This document shows positions 45,682 through 54,530 of a stretch of DNA of 64,000 nucleotides, piece after piece (positions within the stretch are counted from its first letter, which is position 1; every line of letters begins with the position of its first letter). This DNA comes from Nocardioides pinisoli (GTDB lineage: Bacteria > Actinomycetota > Actinomycetes > Propionibacteriales > Nocardioidaceae): assembly GCF_024199985.1 (NCBI RefSeq), contig NZ_JANARS010000001.1, positions 1 through 64,000 of the forward strand. Reading direction: 5' to 3'. The notes beneath the pieces were generated by a model that was not told where the DNA came from, did no database searches, and was given only the letters and a program-made list of their open reading frames with translations. A program made the position numbers and the translations under genes.

Positions 45682-46800
45682 TTGGTCGCAGCTGTCCGGG
45701 ACCGCTTCGTCGCCGTCAACGGCGACCTCCCGATGACCGACGAGGACGACGCCTACGCCCGCGAGCACTTCGTCGAGGCGACGCCCGAGGCGATGGAGCA
45801 GATGCTGGCCGGCCGCCTGCCGCTGCCGTCGTACGTCCTCGGCGACGGGACGCCGATGGTGCCCGCCGCGCACGGGGAGCTGGCCGAGGTCGCCGGCGGG
45901 GTCGACCGGCTGAAGACGTGGTTCGTCGCCTTCTGGGAGGACGACCCGGCCACCGGTGAGCTGGAGTGGGAGCACTACCTGTCGGGGCAGTACGTCTGCC
46001 TGCGCGAGGTGACCCCCGCCCGGATCAAGGCGAAGACCGAGCGCGTCGCCGAGGCGGAGGCCGCGGTCGAGCTGCTGCGCCGCGACCCCCACGACCCGGT
46101 CGGTCGCGGCATGCTCGGCGAGGCCGTCGACGGCGTGCTGGGCGTGCCCGGGCTCGACACGATCCTGCTGCCGATGACGGCCTACGACCGGCTGCGCTTC
46201 GGCGGTCCCACGGTCCGCGAGCGGTGGGTGGACGGACCGCGCGAGGCGTTCCTCACCCCGCCCCCGCCCGACTGGACGCTGCGCACCGACCGGCTGGTGC
46301 TGCGCCCGTTCCGGCCCGCCGACGCCGACGCCTTCGTCGAGGCCTGGGCCTCGGAGGAGTGGACCAGCATGCTGCTCACCCGCACCCTCAACCGGGCCGA
46401 GGTCGTCGACATGGTGCGCCGCCGCACCGACCGCAGCGACGCGACCTTCGTCGGCCTGGTCGTCGAGCACGACGGCGTGGTCGTGGGCGACTCGATCCTG
46501 ATCCTGCAGGGCACCGGGCTCAACGAGGGCGAGATCGGCTGGACGGTCCTGCCCCAGCACGCCGGCAACGGCTACGCCACCGAGGCGGCCCGCGAGGTGC
46601 TCCGCCTCGCCTTCGAGGAGTACGGCCTGCGCCGCGTCGTGGCCAACCTCGACGCCCGCAACGACCGCTCCGCCGCCGTCTGCGAGCGACTCGGCATGCG
46701 CCGCGAGTGCCACCGGCTCCGCGACTTCTGGTCCAAGGGGACCTGGACCGACTCCTACGAGTACGCCCTCCTCCGCGAGGAGTGGCTCGCCGGGGCCTGA
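45682..46800 (+). CDS. DUF6058-like domain fused to GNAT acetyltransferase
   Basis: A 372-residue two-domain protein. Residues 1-185 resemble DUF6058 proteins (YAREHFVEATPEAMEQML, LPSYVLGDGTPMVP). Residues 205-372 form a RimJ/RimL-type GNAT with LRTDRLVLRPFRPADADAF, GEIGWTVLPQHAGNGYATEA and NDRSAAVCERLGMR. The start is uncertain: coding resumes right after the previous stop, and TTG at 45682 or ATG at 45733 are candidates. DUF6058 assignment is moderate; GNAT is firm. Confidence 0.75.
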   Translation: MVAAVRDRFVAVNGDLPMTDEDDAYAREHFVEATPEAMEQMLAGRLPLPSYVLGDGTPMVPAAHGELAEVAGGVDRLKTWFVAFWEDDPATGELEWEHYLSGQYVCLREVTPARIKAKTERVAEAEAAVELLRRDPHDPVGRGMLGEAVDGVLGVPGLDTILLPMTAYDRLRFGGPTVRERWVDGPREAFLTPPPPDWTLRTDRLVLRPFRPADADAFVEAWASEEWTSMLLTRTLNRAEVVDMVRRRTDRSDATFVGLVVEHDGVVVGDSILILQGTGLNEGEIGWTVLPQHAGNGYATEAAREVLRLAFEEYGLRRVVANLDARNDRSAAVCERLGMRRECHRLRDFWSKGTWTDSYEYALLREEWLAGA

Positions 46801-46863
46801 CCCCGCCGCGGAGCGCCACTTCCGAGCACGACGCCCACCGCCGGCAGCGCTAGAGTCCCGCCT

Positions 46864-48090
46864 ATGGTCACCACCCCTCATGGAGCCGACAGCGAGGTCG
46901 GCCGCCTGGCCACCGTCATGCTCCACCGCCCCGGCAACGAGCTCAAGCGCCTCACCCCCCGCAACAACGACCGCCTGCTCTTCGACGGCATCCCGTGGGT
47001 GAGCCGGGCGCAGGAGGAGCACGACGCGTTCGCGGAGACGCTGCGCCATCGCGGCGTGGAGGTGCTCTACCTGACCGAGCTGCTCACCGAGACGCTCGAG
47101 AGCGAGATGGCCCGCAACCACGCCATCACCAGCGCCCTCTCGGGGCTGCACCTCGGCGACACGATGCGCCGCTACCTCGCGCAGGCGCTGCGTGACCTCT
47201 CCCCGGCCGAGCTGACCGACGTGCTGACCGCGGGCATCCGCAACGACGAGGTCAAGGGCGGCCACGGGCTCGTGACCAGCCTGCTCGACCCGCACGACTT
47301 CCTCATCGACCCGCTGCCCAACCTGCTCTTCACCCGCGACTCCAGCGTGTGGGTGCGCGACCGGGTGGCCGTCACCAGCCTCGCGATGCCCGCCCGCAAG
47401 CGCGAGACGCAGCTGACCGAGCTGATCTACACCGAGCACCCGCGCTTCGCCGGCACCCGCAAGATCCACGGCTGGCACAACGAGCACGTGGAGGGCGGCG
47501 ACGTCCTGCTCCTGGCGCCGGGCGTCATCGCCGTCGGGGTCGGGGAGCGTACGACGCCCGCCGGCGTCGAGCGGCTGGCCCGCCAGGTCTTCCACGCCGA
47601 CCTCGCCCACACCGTGCTGGCCGTGCCGATCGCGCAGGAGCGCGCGACGATGCACCTCGACACCGTGTGCACGATGGTCGACGTCGACAAGGTCGTGATG
47701 TATCCCAACGTCGCCGACACCCTCCGCGCGGTGACGGTCACCCTCGACGACCCCGGCTCCGGCGAGTCCGACCTCACGCTGAGCGTCAGCGAGTCCGAGC
47801 CCTTCCTGGTCGCGGCCGCCAAGGCGATGCAGATCGACACGCTCCACCAGATCGACACCGGCCTCGACCCGGTCACCGCCGAGCGCGAGCAGTGGGACGA
47901 CGGCAACAACACCCTGGCCCTCGCGCCTCGCGTGGCGGTCGCCTACGAGCGCAACGACGAGACCAACGACCGGCTCGAGGACGCCGGGATCGAGGTCGTC
48001 CGGATCGCCGGGTCGGAGCTCGGCTCGGGCCGCGGCGGTCCGCGCTGCATGAGCTGCCCGATCTCCCGCGAGCCGCTGCACGCGGGGTGA
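46864..48090 (+). CDS. arcA: Arginine deiminase
   Basis: Hydrolyses arginine to citrulline and ammonia. The 408-residue protein carries the guanidino-modifying-enzyme motifs FTRDSSVWV (Asp), [10 protein letters not shown] (His/Glu/Asp) and the catalytic cysteine near residue 395 in RCMSCPI. Length fits the family (Pseudomonas 418). Carbamate kinase and ornithine transcarbamylase genes are not adjacent, so it is an isolated deiminase, as in some other actinobacteria. ATG at 46864. Confidence 0.94.
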   Translation: MVTTPHGADSEVGRLATVMLHRPGNELKRLTPRNNDRLLFDGIPWVSRAQEEHDAFAETLRHRGVEVLYLTELLTETLESEMARNHAITSALSGLHLGDTMRRYLAQALRDLSPAELTDVLTAGIRNDEVKGGHGLVTSLLDPHDFLIDPLPNLLFTRDSSVWVRDRVAVTSLAMPARKRETQLTELIYTEHPRFAGTRKIHGWHNEHVEGGDVLLLAPGVIAVGVGERTTPAGVERLARQVFHADLAHTVLAVPIAQERATMHLDTVCTMVDVDKVVMYPNVADTLRAVTVTLDDPGSGESDLTLSVSESEPFLVAAAKAMQIDTLHQIDTGLDPVTAEREQWDDGNNTLALAPRVAVAYERNDETNDRLEDAGIEVVRIAGSELGSGRGGPRCMSCPISREPLHAG

Positions 48091-48179
48091 CCCCGCCGGG
48101 TGTGCGCCGCTCGGTGCACACCCGTTGCTCGACGTGGCCGGAGGGCATCACGTCCGCCCCGCTGGATCGTTGAGCGGGC

Positions 48180-48554
48180 ATGACCGAATCGATCCTCGAC
48201 GCCCTCGAGCCCGCCGACGCCCGGCGCGTGCTCGCAGCGGGTCGTACGCTGACGCTCCCGCAGGGCTGGTCGCCCATCGCCGAGAGCACCCCGGCCGACA
48301 AGGCCTACCTCATCACCGACGGCGAGGTGTCGGTCCGCAAGGGCGGTGTCGAGATCGCCACCCTGGGGCCGGGCTCGGTCGTCGGGGAGGCAGCCATCGT
48401 CAACCGCACCCTGCGGTCCGCGACCGTCGTCGCCCTGACGCCCCTGAAGGTCGTCCACTTCACGAGCGACTCGATCCAGGAGCTCGTCGAGCAGGTCCCG
48501 GGCTTCGGCGCCGCCCTCCGCGCTGCCGCGGCCGGGCGCCTCGACGGGAGCTGA
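48180..48554 (+). CDS. Cyclic-nucleotide-binding domain protein
   Basis: A 124-residue lone cNMP-binding domain. The beta-roll is visible as AYLITDGEVSVRKGG and IATLGPGSVVGEAAIVNRTLRSATVVAL, which contains the phosphate-binding cassette (G-E-A-A ... R-S-A). No DNA-binding domain follows. It lies 4 bases before the cyclase gene, so sensor and enzyme are cotranscribed. Binding of cAMP is inferred from the domain. Confidence 0.87.
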   Translation: MTESILDALEPADARRVLAAGRTLTLPQGWSPIAESTPADKAYLITDGEVSVRKGGVEIATLGPGSVVGEAAIVNRTLRSATVVALTPLKVVHFTSDSIQELVEQVPGFGAALRAAAAGRLDGS

Positions 48555-48558
48555 CCGG

Positions 48559-49569
48559 GTGGGCGAGGCCGCTCCCGAGGTCAGCCGCACGCTGGGCGCC
48601 CTGCTCCTCGGCGAGGTGCCGAGCCTGACCCGCGTCGAGGTGGCCGAGCGCGCCGGGGTGCCGCTCGACCTGGCCGTCACCCTGTGGCACCAGCTCGGAT
48701 TCCCCCACCGCGCCGACGACGACGTCGCCTTCGCCGAGAGCGACGTGGAGGCCCTGCGGCTCTCCGCCGAGCTGGTGCAGATCGGAATCCTGCCGCCGGA
48801 GTCGCAGGCGGCGCTGGTCCGCACCTGGGGCCGCAGCTTCGCGCGCCTCGCCGAGTGGCAGACGACGCTGCTCGCCGGGCGCGCCGCCGCGGACGGCGGC
48901 CCGACGACCGGCGCCGGCCTGACCGAGCTCGCCAACGACGTCCTCCCCCGCGTCGAGGCGCTGCAGAGCTATGTGTGGCGGCGCCACCTGGCGAGCGCGG
49001 CCGAGCACCTCCTGGAGGACGCGAGCACGCTGACCGCCGCCGAGTCGCAGCTCGCGGTCTGCTTCGTCGACATCGTCGGCTACACCACCCGGAGCCGCAG
49101 CCTCGACGGCGCGGAGCTGGTGCAGTGGGTCGACGGCTTCGAGCACGACACGACGGCGCTCGTGGTCGACCACGGCGGTCAGGTCATCAAGACCATCGGC
49201 GACGAGGTCCTGTTCACCGTCGCCGACCCGGCCGCCGCCGTGGAGGTGGCGCTCGAGGTGACCTCCCGCGGGGCCGACGAGGCCGACCCCTTCCCGGCGG
49301 TGCGGGCCGGCATCGCCCACGGCTCCGTCGTACGACGTCTCGGCGACGTCTTCGGGTCGACGGTCAACGCCGCCTCCCGCCTGACGTCGGCCGCCCGGCC
49401 CGGCAGCGTGCTCGTCGACGCGGGTGTCCACCGGGCGCTCAGCGAGCAGGACGAACGGGACGGAGGGGACGACGAGGCGCCGTGGCGGTTCCGTCGCGCG
49501 CGCCGGATCTCGGCCAAGGGGTTCGACCACCTCGAGGCCTGGCGCGTCCGGTCCCGCTCCGCCGACTGA
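48559..49569 (+). CDS. Class III adenylate cyclase with Rv1264-like N-terminal domain
   Basis: A 336-residue cyclase. Residues 1-155 are helical and resemble the regulatory half of mycobacterial Rv1264, which responds to pH. Residues 165-300 are the catalytic domain with metal Asps D171 and D215, substrate-specifying K211 and D263 (the ATP-type pair) and the transition-state residues N270 and R274, all present. It should therefore make cAMP. GTG at 48559, coupled to the upstream CNBD gene. Confidence 0.88.
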   Translation: MGEAAPEVSRTLGALLLGEVPSLTRVEVAERAGVPLDLAVTLWHQLGFPHRADDDVAFAESDVEALRLSAELVQIGILPPESQAALVRTWGRSFARLAEWQTTLLAGRAAADGGPTTGAGLTELANDVLPRVEALQSYVWRRHLASAAEHLLEDASTLTAAESQLAVCFVDIVGYTTRSRSLDGAELVQWVDGFEHDTTALVVDHGGQVIKTIGDEVLFTVADPAAAVEVALEVTSRGADEADPFPAVRAGIAHGSVVRRLGDVFGSTVNAASRLTSAARPGSVLVDAGVHRALSEQDERDGGDDEAPWRFRRARRISAKGFDHLEAWRVRSRSAD

Positions 49570-49594
49570 GCCCGAGGGCTCCGGAGACGTGAAA

Positions 49595-49634
49595 GCCCGG
49601 TCGTTGTTGACGGGGGAAACAACAACGACCGGGC
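49595..49634. terminator. Bidirectional terminator hairpin
   Basis: Perfect 15-base arms GCCCGGTCGTTGTTG (49595-49609) and its complement (49620-49634) enclose a 10-base loop, 26 bases after the cyclase stop and before the convergent DUF5926 gene. Confidence 0.75.
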
Positions 49635-49719
49635 AAGGACGAATCTACTCCGACGCGAAGGGCGCGCACAACCGTTGAATCCGTTGTGTTCGCCCCGTGG
49701 GCAGATGGTGGACCGGTCC

Positions 49720-50649
49720 TTACCGGATCGTCACCTGGCGGTTGGCCAGTCCTGCACGCGCGGAGCGCTCGGCCGCGCTCAGCTCGCCGCCCTTCAGCGC
49801 CTCCTCCAGGTCGGCCGCGAACCTCGCCGCCGGCTCCTCGAGCACCTCGGCACCCGTCCCGACCGGGAGGTCCCAGACCGGTGCGAGCAGGCCGTGGGCA
49901 CGGAACATCCCGACGAACCGGGAATCCGCGGCCACGGAGTCCTGGCCGGCGGCATGCAGGCGGGCCAGCGCGTCGAGCAGCTGGTCCTCGGGGTGCGGCA
50001 TCACCCAGCGCAGGTGCTCCTTGGTGCCGACGTTGGTCCAGTACGCCGCCTCGACCGAGGTCAGCCGGCTGGTCGGCATCACGCCACCGTTGGCCTGCTC
50101 GAGCGCGGCCTCCATGCTCGCGTCGCGCTCGGGGATGTCGTCGATCCAGTACTCGAAGCCGTCGTGCACCGTGATGTCGAGGGTGGAGTCGCTGATCAGG
50201 TCCTGGATGCTCGGGCCGTCGCCGGGAGCCGACATCAGCCCCACGATGCCCGGCTCCTCGGTGGCCAGCGCGGCCTCCAGGACGGCGCCGAGGTCACGGG
50301 CGGGGTTGCCGTAGGAGTGCTGGACCTGCAGGCCCAGCCAGATGTCGCCCGACTCGCGCACCATCGCGGGGGCGGCACCGGGCAGGAGGGTCGCGAGGCG
50401 GACGCTGCGCTCGCCCTCCTTCAGGGTCAGCGGCGCGGTGGCGGCCGGGACGAGCTCGCGCAGCGCGATGACGTCGCACTCGCTCGGCATGCCCTCGAAG
50501 GGGCGGGCGACGAAGGTGGGGGCGGCGCCGCCGGCCGCGCCGTGGCACGCCTTGTAGCGCTTGCCCGACCCGCAGGGGCAGGGCTGGCGGGGACCGACCT
50601 CGCCGTCGGCGGGGGCGGACTGGGCGCGGTTGCGGGACTTCTTGGCCAT
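49720..50649 (-). CDS. DUF5926 family protein with SEC-C zinc motif
   Basis: A 309-residue protein. The N-terminus has a SEC-C zinc-binding motif (PCPCGSGKRYKACHG, Zn-ligands C24, C26 and C35/H36). The remaining ~260 residues are the actinobacterial DUF5926 domain with HDGFEYWIDD and GGVMPTSRLTSVEAAYWT. Function unknown; SEC-C motifs often mediate ribosome or SecB contacts. ATG at 50649. Confidence 0.86.
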   Translation of the reverse strand: MAKKSRNRAQSAPADGEVGPRQPCPCGSGKRYKACHGAAGGAAPTFVARPFEGMPSECDVIALRELVPAATAPLTLKEGERSVRLATLLPGAAPAMVRESGDIWLGLQVQHSYGNPARDLGAVLEAALATEEPGIVGLMSAPGDGPSIQDLISDSTLDITVHDGFEYWIDDIPERDASMEAALEQANGGVMPTSRLTSVEAAYWTNVGTKEHLRWVMPHPEDQLLDALARLHAAGQDSVAADSRFVGMFRAHGLLAPVWDLPVGTGAEVLEEPAARFAADLEEALKGGELSAAERSARAGLANRQVTIR

Positions 50650-50702
50650 GCCCGAACCCTAGTTGTCCACCCGTCCGTCGAGGAGGGCGCCCGGCGAGGG
50701 GG

Positions 50703-51527
50703 TCACTCCCCCAGCAGTTCGAGGATGTGGGCCGGCCGGTCGGTGATGACCGCGGTGACGCCGAGGTCGAGGCAGAGGTCGAGGTCGTCGGCGGTGTTGA
50801 CCGTCCACACGTGGATCTCGCGGCCCTCCTTGCGCAGGTGGCGACCGAGGCCGGGATGGTTGCGCAGCTCCTCGATGCCGGGGCCGATGATCCAGTCGTC
50901 GCCGACGACGGGCCTCAGCACGGGCCAGTGGTGGGCCTTCTCGACCAGCATGACCACGTCGAGCCCCGGCGCGAGGCGGCGTACGCGCTTGACGGCGTTG
51001 AGCGAGAAGCTCATCACGCGGGCGGGCGACCCGGGGCGGTCCCACCCGAAGTCGCCCAGCACGTCGACGAGCCGCCGCTCGACCAGCCCGCCGAAGCGGG
51101 TGGGGTGCTTGGTCTCGACGGCGAGCTCGACGTGGCGGTCGTAGTCGGCCACCGTCTCGAGCAGCTTGCGCAGGGTCAGCACCTTGCCGGCCTCCGGGTC
51201 GCGCTCCGGGGCCTCGTCGTCGAGCTCGGACCACGGGTTCTTCCACGAGGCGAAGTCGAGCTCGTCGAGCTCGGCGAGGTTCATCGTCGACACGAGCCCC
51301 GGCGTCGCCGTCGTACGCCGCAGGTCGCGGTCGTGCACGCAGACGAGGTGTCCGTCAGCGGTCAGCCGGACGTCGCACTCCAGCGCGTCGGCGCCCTCGT
51401 CGAGCGCCTTCACGTAGGCCGCGAGCGTGTGCTCGGCGGTCTCGTGGCTGCTGCCGCGGTGAGCCACGACCTGGGGCCGGTCTCGAGCCGTCGTCCGGTC
51501 GCGGCGCCAGCGCGGCGTACGTCGCAT
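50703..51527 (-). CDS. Glycerophosphodiester phosphodiesterase
   Basis: Hydrolyses glycerophosphodiesters to glycerol-3-phosphate and alcohol. The 274-residue TIM barrel shows VVAHRGSSHETAEHTLAA (catalytic His), ALECDVRLTADGHLVCVHD (metal Glu-Asp and His), and WTVNTADD near the end. There is no signal peptide, so it is likely cytoplasmic. ATG at 51527. Confidence 0.92.
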   Translation of the reverse strand: MRRTPRWRRDRTTARDRPQVVAHRGSSHETAEHTLAAYVKALDEGADALECDVRLTADGHLVCVHDRDLRRTTATPGLVSTMNLAELDELDFASWKNPWSELDDEAPERDPEAGKVLTLRKLLETVADYDRHVELAVETKHPTRFGGLVERRLVDVLGDFGWDRPGSPARVMSFSLNAVKRVRRLAPGLDVVMLVEKAHHWPVLRPVVGDDWIIGPGIEELRNHPGLGRHLRKEGREIHVWTVNTADDLDLCLDLGVTAVITDRPAHILELLGE

Positions 51528-51578
51528 GCGCCGAGCATGTCACGCCCCGGACGCGCGCCGCGGCACCTCGGAGGGTGG

Positions 51579-51626
51579 ACCTGAGCGGACCTCAGATGAC
51601 CTCAGATCACCTCAGGAGGCCTCAGT
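51579..51626. repeat. Four to five helically phased CTCAG repeats
   Basis: CTGAG/CTCAG units begin at 51581, 51591, 51601, 51611 and 51621, exactly 10 bases apart, in the gap between the GDPD start and the zinc-finger gene stop. Spacing of one DNA helical turn suggests a phased protein-binding or bent site. There is no long palindrome. Confidence 0.5.
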
Positions 51627-51963
51627 GCACGTGGTCGCGCCAGTCGGCCGGCACCCGGTCGGCCGGCCCGGGGGCTGTCTGGTCCTCCGGGCGGCTCTGC
51701 GGGTCGGCCAGGCGCGGTCCCGTCACGCCCACGGACCTGCTGTAGTCCCAGAACCAGTCCTCGCCGGGCTCGAAGCTCTGCACCACCGGGTGCCCGGTCG
51801 CCTCGTAGTGCGCAGTGGCGTGCTGGGCCGGACTGGAGTCGCAGCACCCCACGTGGCCGCACTGGGCGCAGCGGCGCAGGTGCACCCACCAGCCGCCGCC
51901 CGCCTCGCACTCCACGCAGCCGGTGCCCGACGGAGCCACTTCAGGATCGATCCCAGCCGTCAT
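51622..51963 (-). CDS. UBP-type zinc finger protein
   Basis: A 113-residue protein with a ZnF-UBP domain: Cys and His ligands in GCVECEAGGGWWVHLRRCAQCGHVGCCDSSPAQHATAHYEATGHP (pieces given: CVEC, CAQC, CCDSS, HATAHYE, GHPVVQSFE). The family includes bacterial paralogues of the ubiquitin-binding fold, whose ligand in bacteria is unknown. Ends with a proline/charged tail. ATG at 51963. Confidence 0.86.
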   Translation of the reverse strand: MTAGIDPEVAPSGTGCVECEAGGGWWVHLRRCAQCGHVGCCDSSPAQHATAHYEATGHPVVQSFEPGEDWFWDYSRSVGVTGPRLADPQSRPEDQTAPGPADRVPADWRDHVH

Positions 51964-51980
51964 GGCCCCAGCCTGCCCGC

Positions 51981-52445
51981 TCACCGCTCCCGGGGGAAGG
52001 CCCCGGACAGGAAGCCCGGCAGCCAGTGCGCCTCCCAGTCCGGGATCTCCTGCCTCTCGACCGCCGTCCGGGTCGGTGCCTGCGGTGCGGTGCGGTAGCG
52101 ACCGGCCTCCCGCTCGAGGTAGCGGTAGTTCACCAGCTCGCGGCGCAGGTAGGCGAAGTCCTCGTGCACCCCGAGGAGCACCTCGTTGACCTCGGGCTCG
52201 GAGTAGACGCGGCCCGGCTCGAAGCGGCTGAGCACCTCGAGCAGCACCGCCACCCGCACCTTGCGCTTCGCGGGCACCCGCGCGATGCGCCCGTCGACGA
52301 AGAGCCGGCCGACGAGCCGCTCCTGCTCGGCGCGCGCCGCGTCGTGGGCCTCCCGCTCGAGCGCGGCACGCGCGGCGGTGTAGCCCTCACCGGTCGCGGC
52401 CATGCGGGCGCGGACGACCTGCTTGAAGTCACTGTTCCTGGTCAT
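51981..52445 (-). CDS. DUF2087 domain protein
   Basis: A 154-residue protein with an N-terminal helical segment (FKQVVRARMAATGEGYTAARAA) and a C-terminal DUF2087 winged-helix-like domain: KRKVRVAVLLEVLSRFEPGRVYSE, then VNEVLLGVHEDFAYLRRELVNYRYLERE. It probably binds DNA or regulates transcription; not demonstrated. ATG at 52445. The 233-base gap to the next gene holds nothing I can identify. Confidence 0.84.
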   Translation of the reverse strand: MTRNSDFKQVVRARMAATGEGYTAARAALEREAHDAARAEQERLVGRLFVDGRIARVPAKRKVRVAVLLEVLSRFEPGRVYSEPEVNEVLLGVHEDFAYLRRELVNYRYLEREAGRYRTAPQAPTRTAVERQEIPDWEAHWLPGFLSGAFPRER

Positions 52446-52678
52446 GCTCGATCACCTCGGCTGCGCTGCGTCCCCAGTACGCCGCTGCAGCGGGCGTCGG
52501 CTCGAACCTGACTCACGGATGCGTCCGAGGATCTGCTCCCCTTCGCCGTGCTGCGCGGACTGGGGCCGGCGCGTCTGGCTGGGCGGCGGACGGCGCCCTC
52601 GGCGGTGAGTCTCCCAGAGACTCGGCGCCGACGGCAAAGCACTTTCGCCCCGCGGCTGCGAAGCCCCACACTGGGGCG

Positions 52679-53302
52679 GTGCCGTCGTCGAGCCAGTGGG
52701 CCGCCTTCCTCGTCGCCTCGATCCTGTTCATCCAGGTGCCGGGCCCGAGCCTGCTGTTCACCATCGGCCGCGCCCTGACGGTCGGGCGCCGCGAGGCGCT
52801 GCTGTCGGTGGTCGGCAACGCCCTCGGGCTGGTGGCCCAGGTGGTCCTCGTCGCGGTCGGCCTCGGTGCCGTCGTGGCCGCGAGCGCGACGGCGTACACC
52901 GCGGTGAAGGTCCTCGGCGCCGCGTACGTCGTGTGGCTGGGCGTGCAGGCCATCCGTCACCGCAGCGACGCGCGCCTCGCGATGGCCGACCAGGCTCCGG
53001 TGCGGCGCGGACATCCCGTGTGCATCGGTTTCACCGTCGGCGCGACCAACCCGAAGACGATCGTCTTCTTCGTGGCCTTCCTCCCCCAGTTCGCCGACCC
53101 GGCCGGACCCGTCGCGCTGCAGACCCTGCTGCTCGGCCTGGTCTTCGGCGTCCTGGCCGCTGCCTCCGACAGCACCTGGGCGATCGCCGCGGGGACGGCG
53201 CGCACGTGGTTCGCACGCCGGCCCACGCGGCTCGACACCCTCAGCGCCACCGGCGGCACGATGATGATCGGCCTCGGGGCGACGATGCTGACGGTCGACT
53301 GA
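52679..53302 (+). CDS. LysE/RhtB family amino-acid exporter
   Basis: A 207-residue membrane protein with six helices. The N-terminal motif QVPGPSLLFTIGRALTVGRREAL and GATNPKTIVFFVAFLPQF are typical of the RhtB branch, which exports neutral or basic amino acids. Substrate not assignable. GTG at 52679. It is convergent with the TerC gene. Confidence 0.88.
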   Translation: MPSSSQWAAFLVASILFIQVPGPSLLFTIGRALTVGRREALLSVVGNALGLVAQVVLVAVGLGAVVAASATAYTAVKVLGAAYVVWLGVQAIRHRSDARLAMADQAPVRRGHPVCIGFTVGATNPKTIVFFVAFLPQFADPAGPVALQTLLLGLVFGVLAAASDSTWAIAAGTARTWFARRPTRLDTLSATGGTMMIGLGATMLTVD

Positions 53303-53330
53303 CGCCTCGACCAGACCGCCCGTCAGCGGG

Positions 53331-54335
53331 TCAGTGGGTCCCGACGGACTCCGGCTCCTCATCCGTGGCGTCGACCTCGCGGGCCTTGTCGCGCTTGTTG
53401 GCCCACACGCTGGTGGCGATCGTCGTTGCCAGGATGCCGACGATCACGAACAGAGAGGCCAGCGTCGGCACGTCGGGGACCGAGGGCCAGACCAGGTGCG
53501 CCCAGTGGAGCACGAGCTTGGCGCCGATGAAGCCGAGGATCGCGGCCAGACCGTAGCCGAGGTGCTTCAGCGCGCTGAGGGCACCTTGCAGCACGAAGTA
53601 GAGCGCGCGGAGGCCGAGCAGCGCGAAGGCGTTGGTCACGAACACCAGGTAGGGGTCGCCGGTGATGCCGTAGACGGCCGGCACGGAGTCGATGGCGAAG
53701 ACCACGTCGGTGGCGAGCACCGCGACGGTCACCAGCGCGAACGGCGTGAGGGCGCGCACGCCCTTGTCCACGACGGTGAGCCTCGTACCGTCGTACTCGT
53801 CGCTGACCGGCATGAAGCGCCGCATCACCTTGACCACGCGCATCTCCGCGACGTCGACCTCGTGCTCCTGGCCGCGGAGCGCGTCACGCAGGAGCTTGAC
53901 GCCGGTGACCAGCAGGATCGCGCCGAAGACGAGGAACACCCAGTCGAAGGCGGACAGCGCCGCGGCGCCGAGCGCGATGAAGATGCCTCGCAGCACGAGG
54001 GCGCCGACGATGCCGTAGAGCAGGACCCGCTGCTGCAGCTCCTTCGGGACGGCGAAGGCCGCGAGCAGCAGCATGAAGACGAACAGGTTGTCGACGCTCA
54101 GCGACTTCTCGACGAGGTAGCCGGTGTAGTACTCCAGGCCGCGGTCGCCGCCGTGGACGTTCCAGACGTAGAGGCCGAAGGTCAGCGGCAGGGCGACGTA
54201 GAACGCCGACCACGCGATGGCCTCCTTCATCGAGACCTCGTGCGGGCGCCGGGTGGCGACGAAGTCGACGACGAGCAGGGCGAGCACCACGCCGATGGTG
54301 ATGAACCACAGGGTGGGGGACGCGATGGACGACAT
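53331..54335 (-). CDS. TerC/Alx family integral membrane protein (probable Mn2+ exporter)
   Basis: A 334-residue protein with about nine helices. The acidic in-membrane motifs EKSLSVDNLFVF and ATDVVFAIDSVPAV are the metal-coordinating pair of the TerC family. The family includes Alx, MeeF and YkoY, which export manganese and may metallate exoenzymes. ATG at 54335. A probable yybP-ykoY riboswitch precedes it and would turn it on at high Mn2+. Confidence 0.92.
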   Translation of the reverse strand: MSSIASPTLWFITIGVVLALLVVDFVATRRPHEVSMKEAIAWSAFYVALPLTFGLYVWNVHGGDRGLEYYTGYLVEKSLSVDNLFVFMLLLAAFAVPKELQQRVLLYGIVGALVLRGIFIALGAAALSAFDWVFLVFGAILLVTGVKLLRDALRGQEHEVDVAEMRVVKVMRRFMPVSDEYDGTRLTVVDKGVRALTPFALVTVAVLATDVVFAIDSVPAVYGITGDPYLVFVTNAFALLGLRALYFVLQGALSALKHLGYGLAAILGFIGAKLVLHWAHLVWPSVPDVPTLASLFVIVGILATTIATSVWANKRDKAREVDATDEEPESVGTH

Positions 54336-54341
54336 GGGGCT

Positions 54342-54470
54342 CCTCAGGATCGTTTCTCCTGAGGTCTCTCCCGCCGCCCGCTGCGTCGGATCCGCGGGAC
54401 GGCCGCTCGCCGGGGCGCCTGCTGAGGCGCCGTAATGACCGACGAGCGTTGGTGGGGTACTCCCCTCACG
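54342..54470 (-). ncRNA. yybP-ykoY manganese riboswitch with translational switch
   Basis: On the minus strand, TGAGG then GGAGTA (54468 down) matches the conserved 5' arm and L1 loop. GGTCATTACGG (54440-54430) matches the second Mn-loop, and AGACCTCA (ending 54360) closes P1 with TGAGG. The same CCTCA also begins an 8-bp hairpin (54364-54342, loop GAAACGA) that sequesters the GAGGAG ribosome site. Metal binding would form P1 and free the ribosome site. Fits Alx/YkoY-type control of TerC genes. Confidence 0.75.
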
Positions 54471-54530
54471 GGGGAGTCTAGTTGAACCGGCAAGCGCTCC
54501 ACAAATGCGTCGACCCGTATCGTCCACGGC

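Noticed and set aside
52446..52678. A gene in the 233-base gap before the LysE gene
   Set aside because: No open frame with a start, ribosome site and plausible composition was found.
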